A stretch of 6,046 nucleotides of DNA from contig CAJWHX010000227.1 of assembly GCA_913040875.1 (NCBI GenBank), positions 1-6,046 on the forward strand. Direction: 5' to 3'. Under the pieces are notes generated by a model. It was not told where the DNA came from, ran no database searches, and was given only the letters and a program-made list of their open reading frames with translations. The DNA comes from an uncultured Pseudomonadota bacterium. Its GTDB lineage: Bacteria; Myxococcota; UBA796. A program made the translations under genes and the position numbers. This document shows, one piece after another, positions 1-5,800 of this stretch. Numbering within the stretch: position 1 is the stretch's first letter; every line of letters starts with the position of its first letter.

Positions 1-232
1 ACGAGCGATTCAGGCGTTGCAGCCGCCTCAAAAGGGTGATCAAGATCAGCAAGATGGTGAGGATGAGCAGGATCAGAACCAAAATGGAGAGCAAAAGCAG
101 CAACAGGCAGGAGACATGAGTCAGCGTCAGGCTCAGCGTAAAATGCAGGCTGCCAAAGAAAAGGAAGCCAAACGGGACCAAGAACAGCAAACGGTACCGG
201 TCGCAGGAGGATTTGTGGAGAAGGATTGGTGA
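1..232 (+). CDS. C-terminal end of a BatC or BatB/BatC-type aerotolerance protein (5' partial)
   Basis: The frame is open from the window edge (first full codon at 2) and stops with TGA at 230-232, giving 76 visible residues. They begin R-A-I-Q-A-L-Q-P-P and are almost entirely Gln, Glu, Asp, Lys and Asn, with no hydrophobic segment. The end is F-V-E-K-D-W. BatC proteins, and BatB/BatC fusions, carry TPR repeats followed by a low-complexity Gln-rich charged tail that often closes with a K-[DN]-W motif, so both the tail and its place directly before batD fit. The TPR and any VWA domain would lie upstream and cannot be seen. The stop overlaps the next start codon, indicating one operon with coupled translation. 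The TTG at 17 is inside the gene and is not a start. The Bat identity rests mainly on context and the C-terminal motif; whether it is BatC alone or a BatB/BatC fusion cannot be decided here. Confidence 0.65.
   Translation, partial: RAIQALQPPQKGDQDQQDGEDEQDQNQNGEQKQQQAGDMSQRQAQRKMQAAKEKEAKRDQEQQTVPVAGGFVEKDW
217..225 (+). promoter_or_regulatory. Ribosome binding site for the BatD-BatE gene, with stop/start overlap
   Basis: GGAG (217-220) and AAGGA (221-225) lie 11 and 6 bases before the ATG at 232. The preceding gene ends TGA at 230-232 and shares its A with this ATG, a usual arrangement for translational coupling. Upstream in-frame TTG (226) and GTG (229) codons are possible starts, but they sit too close to the AAGGA and would add only two residues, so ATG 232 is preferred. 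Confidence 0.6.
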
Positions 233-2655
233 TGTGGTTGTATAGTATAATGGCTCTCGTGTTGGCCCAAGAGGTACAACTCAGCATTGATAGCAATCAG
301 ATAATTGTTGGTGTTCCAACAGTTCTGACAGTTCTGGCGACGGGTTTTGAAGAGGAACCCACTCCCGAAGTGGGTGAGATAGCCATTCAAGGGCGAAATC
401 GGGATTTTGTACAGTTAGACTTCTTAGGTGTGAACCCAATGGTTTCCCGTCAAACAAGCATCATCAATGCTCGCCGATCGGATTCTGTGAATGTACACTA
501 TGCCTATCGATATCGTCTGATGGTCCAGAAGGAAGGTGAGTATCAAATCCCAACCGTTCAAGTGACGCAAAATGATCGATCTGCCACTTCAGCACCGGGC
601 CGCTTCTCAGTGAAAGAAGCACCGACCACCCCTGAAATGGCAATTGAACTCAATATTCCGAAAGGGACTGTCTGGGTGGGACAAACCATACCACTGAATA
701 TCGATGTATATTTGCAACGGGATATTGGAGACTTGACAGTAGTGGTACCGTTGTTTGATGAATTTCCTGTTCAGCCAAACTCAAGTGCGCAGGTCACACA
801 AGAGTTCACGCTGACGACGGTGCATGGTGACATCAATCTTCCAGTGTTGCAAGATCGCGTTCGAAAGGGAAATCAAGAGTATACTCGAGTTCGAATGATG
901 GGTGAGGCGACCCTAACGCAGGCCGGAAACATAGAGGTGCCACCATCCAAGATATTGGCTCAAATGGTTGTTGGCCAGCAGCGCGGGATGATGGGCTTTT
1001 CTAGAAACCAGTATCAGCTGTTTCAAGCAAAGGACACAGAGAAAACCTTGGATGTTAGACCCCTCCCGCTCAAAGATAAACCGGATTCTTTTTCAGGAGC
1101 GGTGGGCGAAGCCTTTTCGATGAAAGTGAGTGCGAATAAAACGGTGGTCGCAGTCGGCGAACCGATACCCCTAGAGTTGGAACTTCGCGGGAAAGGAAAC
1201 CTTGACGGCATTCGACTTCCCGATTTTGAGTCTCTGGGGTTAGACGAGCGGATTTTTGAAACTCCGAATCAGATACCCCTCGGTATTGACAACGATGAGG
1301 GCGCCAAGGTCTTTTCCTTCTCTGTACGACTGAAGTCTCCAGATGTCAGGGAGATACCCGTATTGGATTTTGGGTACTTTGATCCAGAGAAGGGAGTTTA
1401 TCAGCATGCATACACTCAACCAGTGGCTCTGTCTGTGTCCGGTAGCAAAGTGATTTCGGTCGATCAAGTCGTATCGAATGGTCAGCAAAAACCGACTGTA
1501 GCGTCAGAAATCGGTCGTGACGGGTCTTTGTCAATCAGTCGATTTGATTTGAGTTGGTATGAGAGTGATTCGGCTTCAAGAATGCCCTGGTGGCCACTGA
1601 CCGTTGGTGTACACGGTTTGGGATTCTTGGCTTTTCTGACACTGACTTGGAGAGAGCGCACACAGGAAGATAGAGCGGAGCGATCTGCTCAAAAGGCTTC
1701 CAAGATGGCATTGAGCAAGGTGTCTAAAAAAATGACAACAGCTCCGGCTTCTGAAATAGCCTCTGAAGTTTCCCAAATTCTCAGACAAGTTGGCAAAGAG
1801 CATCCGGATACGAAAGATAAAGTAGAAGAGATTGTGCAAGGTATTGAGATTGAAAGTTATGCTCCCACTGCAAAGACCCAGCCCTTCTCTGATGCTGTAC
1901 AACATAGTGTACGTTCGTTGCTCTCCGCCTTACTGATACTGTTGTTTTGTATGTCACCAACGGCGGAGGGAGAGATTTCATCCGGGATTTCTGAACTTCA
2001 AACATCCTATCAAGAGGCTATGGGTATCGAAGCGCACACAGAGCGTCAGCAGGCAATGCTGTCAGTTCAACATCTTCTGAAATCACATGTCGATCGCTAT
2101 CCGGACGATGGTGAGGCATGGACCAATTTGGGGACCGTTTCGTTACACGTTTCGGACAGAGGACGAGCTGTATTGGCATATGAAAAGGCACAGCGTCTTG
2201 GGGTGGAGGAAGCTTTGATAGAACGAAACCTTACTGAGATCAATGCAGGTCTACCGTCTTGGGTACAGCGTAGCGAGAACAGTTTATGGCAGGATGCGCT
2301 GATTTGGACCACACTGCCACTGGTATATCAATGGATGTTCTTCAACGTTTGCGGAGTGGTCTTGCTGGTTGGGTGGAGGTACTCCATTCGATATCGACTG
2401 GTGCTGATACCTTGGACGGCTCTAGCCGTTGGATTGGGCGTTTCGTGGCTGAATTCCTTAGAGCCATTGGTTGTCGTGATGGAAAGTACGCCATTACGAA
2501 GTGCAGATCACGCTCAGGCTCCATTGGTTAGGAATGATTGGATGCCGACGGGGGCGCAACTGATGGTTGTTCAACACCAGCAGGAATGGGTGCAGGTTCA
2601 GCTGCCAAGTGGCGTTCAAGGGTGGTTGCCACAGGCTTCGATAGCGGATCTCTAG
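232..2655 (+). CDS. batD: BatD-BatE fusion protein: oxygen-tolerance BatD plus TPR/SH3 BatE module
   Basis: The product is 807 residues from ATG 232; BatD alone is usually about 450-600. Residues 1-12 form a short signal peptide (cleavage near V-L-A/Q-E) without a basic residue. Residues 13-445 are periplasmic beta-rich BatD; the stretch near 308-400 has family hallmarks G-E-P-I-P-L-x-L-E-L-R-G-K-G-N, L-D-F-G-Y-F-D-P and a following Tyr. A membrane segment (about 452-472) leads to a basic, cytoplasmic helical tail (474-558), as in BatD. From about 560 the protein continues as BatE: hydrophobic segment (560-576), TPR (about 626-670, with A-W-x-N-L-G, A-V-L-A-Y-E-K-A-Q-R-L and E-R-N-L), two membrane segments (about 690-714 and 720-741) separated by basic S-I-R-Y-R, and an SH3-like end (746-807). 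Positive charges agree with a periplasm-cytoplasm-periplasm-cytoplasm-periplasm path. Bat proteins are thought to act as an inner-membrane complex linked to oxidative-stress tolerance; the molecular role is unclear. BatD identity is strong; the fusion is read directly. Confidence 0.88.
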   Translation: MWLYSIMALVLAQEVQLSIDSNQIIVGVPTVLTVLATGFEEEPTPEVGEIAIQGRNRDFVQLDFLGVNPMVSRQTSIINARRSDSVNVHYAYRYRLMVQKEGEYQIPTVQVTQNDRSATSAPGRFSVKEAPTTPEMAIELNIPKGTVWVGQTIPLNIDVYLQRDIGDLTVVVPLFDEFPVQPNSSAQVTQEFTLTTVHGDINLPVLQDRVRKGNQEYTRVRMMGEATLTQAGNIEVPPSKILAQMVVGQQRGMMGFSRNQYQLFQAKDTEKTLDVRPLPLKDKPDSFSGAVGEAFSMKVSANKTVVAVGEPIPLELELRGKGNLDGIRLPDFESLGLDERIFETPNQIPLGIDNDEGAKVFSFSVRLKSPDVREIPVLDFGYFDPEKGVYQHAYTQPVALSVSGSKVISVDQVVSNGQQKPTVASEIGRDGSLSISRFDLSWYESDSASRMPWWPLTVGVHGLGFLAFLTLTWRERTQEDRAERSAQKASKMALSKVSKKMTTAPASEIASEVSQILRQVGKEHPDTKDKVEEIVQGIEIESYAPTAKTQPFSDAVQHSVRSLLSALLILLFCMSPTAEGEISSGISELQTSYQEAMGIEAHTERQQAMLSVQHLLKSHVDRYPDDGEAWTNLGTVSLHVSDRGRAVLAYEKAQRLGVEEALIERNLTEINAGLPSWVQRSENSLWQDALIWTTLPLVYQWMFFNVCGVVLLVGWRYSIRYRLVLIPWTALAVGLGVSWLNSLEPLVVVMESTPLRSADHAQAPLVRNDWMPTGAQLMVVQHQQEWVQVQLPSGVQGWLPQASIADL

Positions 2656-2721
2656 AGATTTCGTTAGGGGAAGAGTCTCAATAGGATAGAAATATTGGAG
2701 TGTCGAGTAGAAGTGTAATCG

Positions 2722-2750
2722 CTGACAACGACTCTTCGGTCGACTATGTA
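2722..2750 (+). promoter_or_regulatory. Weak alternative promoter for the lipoprotein gene
   Basis: CTGACA (2722-2727, five of six matches to the sigma-70 -35 box) is followed after exactly 17 bases by TATGTA (2745-2750), which matches the -10 consensus at only three positions. It lies in the gap between the two transcription units. The poor -10 makes it less likely than the site at 2794-2802. Confidence 0.2.
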
Positions 2751-2772
2751 CCGTTAGACACCTTAGAATGAA

Positions 2773-2802
2773 TTCTCTGATGGGGGCTGTCAATGTTATA
2801 CT
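2773..2802 (+). promoter_or_regulatory. Probable extended -10 sigma-70 promoter for the lipoprotein gene
   Basis: TGTTATACT at 2794-2802 is an extended -10 element (TG-N-TATACT, five of six matches to TATAAT). The only -35 candidate is TTCTCT (2773-2778, 18-base spacer), three of six matches; extended -10 promoters can work with a weak -35. Transcription would begin near 2809, leaving a leader of roughly 65-70 bases before ATG 2876. No operator-like palindrome was seen. The site suggests the lipoprotein gene is transcribed separately from the Bat genes. Confidence 0.4.
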
Positions 2803-2860
2803 GTTCGTGTATCGCGTCATTTTGTATCAGTCGCACGACAAAACGATGTATCCCCATTGA

Positions 2861-2866
2861 AAGGAA
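2861..2866 (+). promoter_or_regulatory. Ribosome binding site of the lipoprotein gene
   Basis: AAGGAA lies nine bases before ATG 2876, inside an A-rich leader that should be unstructured. It fixes the start codon, which is also the one that yields a proper lipoprotein signal peptide. Confidence 0.7.
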
Positions 2867-2875
2867 CAAAAGAAA

Positions 2876-5800
2876 ATGGATCTTGTGAAATTCATGCTGA
2901 CATTGTCAGGTATCTACATGCTTTCCGCGTGTACTGATTCGGGAAAGCCTGTGATCGAATCCGAAGAAATTGTACCCCCCGTCAATGAAACTCCTACACT
3001 GTCGGTGTTGTCTCCAACCGATGGTGACGTGCTATTGTCCGACGCTTTGGTCAATGTGTCGTTGCAAGTTCAAGATAATGAGGATTCACCATTTGATTTA
3101 AGATTGTCGATGCATTCAGATCTGGAGCAAGAGATTGTAGCCGATTGGCAGATTGACGAATCTGGTCTTGCTTCGACATCTGTTCAACTAACTGAAGGGG
3201 TGCACGAACTGACATTTGCAGTTGAAGACACCGGAGGTGAGTCGGCTTACGAGTCTATTTCTGTAGAGATACTACGTCCAAATGAGGATCCGTCCTGTCT
3301 AATTTCGGCGCCTCTTTCCGATCAATGGTGGCCAATCGGAACGACAGTATCCTTTGTTGGAATGGTTTCCGATGTAGAGCACATGTCGCCTCAACTGCTG
3401 GTAGAGTGGCTGGGTTCGAATGGCATTTTGGGGGAGAGTACACCAGAGGCCGATGGAACTGTGCTGTTTGATTTGGAGCTGCCTGAAGAGGGAGAACAGA
3501 CAATCTCCATGCAGGTTTCTGATCCAGATGGAGGATTTTGCAGCGTAGATGTTCTTCTTAAGGTGGGGGTTCCACCGGTGTTGACCCTTCGAAGCCCTGA
3601 ATTGAGTGATGTGGTTACACTTGATGAGATTGTCAATCTTTGGGTCGATGTAGAGGACTTCGATACCGCAGGGCAACTCTTGGAAACGACGGTTCGCTGG
3701 GAGAGCGATATCGATGGACTCATTTATGAAGCACCGACAGAAGACGGGAGTTCGCTGTACTCCATATCCACCTTATCACCAGGGGTACACACACTAACCG
3801 TGACAGCCACCGATATTGAGACTTTGACCGATGTAGAGACGCTGGAGTTGCGTGTCAATCGTCTACCGGAGGTTCAGTCACTCGAACTTTCCCCCGACCC
3901 TGTCTATACAACGGATGATCTGATCGCCACCGCTACAGTGTCAGATCCCGATATGGACAGTCTCAATATCATCTATGAGTGGTATGAAAATGGACAACTG
4001 ACCAGTGTAACCGGAGATACGGTTGCCGCAACAGATATTCATTCTGGGGATACGTGGCGTGTTGTAGTTACACCCAATGACGGTTATGCGAATGGTGTCT
4101 CTCAAGAAGTCAGTATTCTGGTTTCCAATACACCCCCTACGATCTCCAGTATCTTTGTGTCTCCAACGGGAAACATTTACAATGATCAGATTGTCACCTG
4201 TACGTCAATTGCAACAGATCCAGACCAAACCCTGTACCCTGTTTATGAATGGGTTGTGGATGGTACTCAGTACATTTCTAGCGCCATTGATTTATCTACA
4301 ACGGTAGCCATTCCGGGCAGCACTGTCACATGTGAGGTCTCTGTTACCGATGATGATGGAGCCACAGCGCAAGACAGTAGTGGATTTGTGGTCAGCAATC
4401 GATCCCCTATGGTCTCTAGTGCTGCTATTGATGTATCCAGTCCAACCACCAATGATGTGGTCACGTGTTCGGCGAATGCAACGGATCCAGACAACGAGAG
4501 TCTTGTTGTGGATTATGTCTGGCAGGTCGGTGGGTCTACTTTGGCAACGGGTGCCAGTGTGGATTTGTCAACTGTATCAGTCAATCCCACAGATGTGTTG
4601 ATGTGTGTAGTCTCCGCCGAAGATGCTCTCGGAGAGATTGCGAGTGATTCTGCGTCTGTAACGATACAAAATACGGATCCCATTCTGAGTGACGTTGGGG
4701 TAACCCCAGTATCTCCAACGGCAGTGGATACTTTGACTTGTACTGCAACTGGGAGCGATCCAGATGGTGAGAGTCTCATTCCCACATTGGAATTTCAACA
4801 TCAAGGCAGCGTGGTGTTCACCACGTCTGATTGGACTGCGAACTTCACTCCGTCACAATATGGATTGGGTGCTGGTGACACGATTTCCTGTTTGGCTACA
4901 CTGACAGATGGGTATGGAGGGTCCGTACAGCTATCAGACTCTGTGTCGTTGGCCTCTTCGGCACCAATTCTGTCTAATATTTCCATTTCACCCAGTACTG
5001 CTTACACCAACACGACGGTGAGCTGCTCAGGAAACGCCAGCGATCCAAATGACGGGGACATCACTTCGAGCATTCAGTATCAGTGGATGGTGGGTACATC
5101 CGTCATCTCTACTGGTGCGACGTATAGTATTGGCAGTGGACAGACCAACGTCAATGATACGTTGATATGCTCGGCGACCGTAGTGGATTCTCACGGAGAG
5201 AGCGATACCACTAGCGCATCCATATCGATTCTGAACACCATACCGATCGTGAATGGGGTGTCGTTATCTCCAAGTTCCGTTCACAATGATGACGTGATTA
5301 CGTGCACTGGGTCGGCAACCGATCCGGACGATGCCCCGACGATCTCTTATGCTTGGAAATCTTCTGGTGCGCCGTTGGGTTCAACAGATACGTTGGATTT
5401 GGCGACGACCTCTTTACTGCCAAACGACGGTTTTGAATGTGTGGTGACGGCGTCAGATGCGAACGGTGGAAGTGATACGGGCAATGCCTCGATGACGGTG
5501 TCCAATCGTGCGCCGAATGTCCCAGCGGTCAACATTTCTTGGAGTGGCAATAGCGGTACCGCCATCGCAGGGAATCCACTCACCTGTACGGCGGTCGCAA
5601 GTGATCCAGATGGCCAGTCGCTCAGTTATAGCTATTCATGGAGCTCGACCAGTGGAACCTCTGCCACAGGACAAATCATTTCCAATCAGGTGCAAGGGAA
5701 TGAGACGTGGACCTGTACGGCTATCGCTTCGGACGGTCAGTTGACCAGCAGTGCTTCGACGAGCGTTCATGTTTTGCAGCCGTGTAGTCCAGATACCGAT

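Noticed and set aside
1240..2005. Minus-strand open frames opposite the batD region (for example 1240-1488, 1576-1905, 1781-2005).
   Set aside because: They are antisense to the BatD-BatE reading frame, with no start signals and no plausible protein features.
2670..2737. An 8-base inverted repeat, GAAGAGTC (2670-2677) and GACTCTTC (2730-2737), after the batD stop.
   Set aside because: The arms are 52 bases apart, cannot be extended, and no T-run follows. A match of this size is expected fairly often in a 220-base gap, so it is not called a terminator or operator.
2780..2857. ATGGGG (2780-2785) complementary to CCCCAT (2852-2857), possibly a leader hairpin near the ribosome binding site.
   Set aside because: Only six strong pairs over a 66-base loop, and the first arm lies upstream of the expected transcript start, so it would not be in the RNA.
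2768..2860. A 30-codon frame (ATG 2768 to TGA 2860) with a hydrophobic middle, V-N-V-I-L-F-V-Y, like a small membrane peptide.
   Set aside because: No ribosome binding site precedes it, it overlaps the likely promoter and leader of the lipoprotein gene, and a frame of this length is common by chance.
3255..3723. Overlapping minus-strand open frames of 82-125 codons opposite the lipoprotein gene.
   Set aside because: They lie opposite a continuous well-supported coding frame, lack recognisable domains and ribosome binding sites, and are best seen as antisense shadows.
4077..5744. Plus-strand out-of-frame open frames inside the lipoprotein gene (for example 4077-4307, 4332-4601, 5508-5744).
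   Set aside because: The main frame from 2876 is open throughout and carries clear repeated domains; the other frames show Met/Arg/Leu-rich shadow composition and no motifs.
4127..5779. Regularly spaced repeats that could suggest a CRISPR-like or satellite array.
   Set aside because: The period (about 270-285 bases) is that of protein domains, DNA identity between copies is low, and the conservation is at the amino-acid level.
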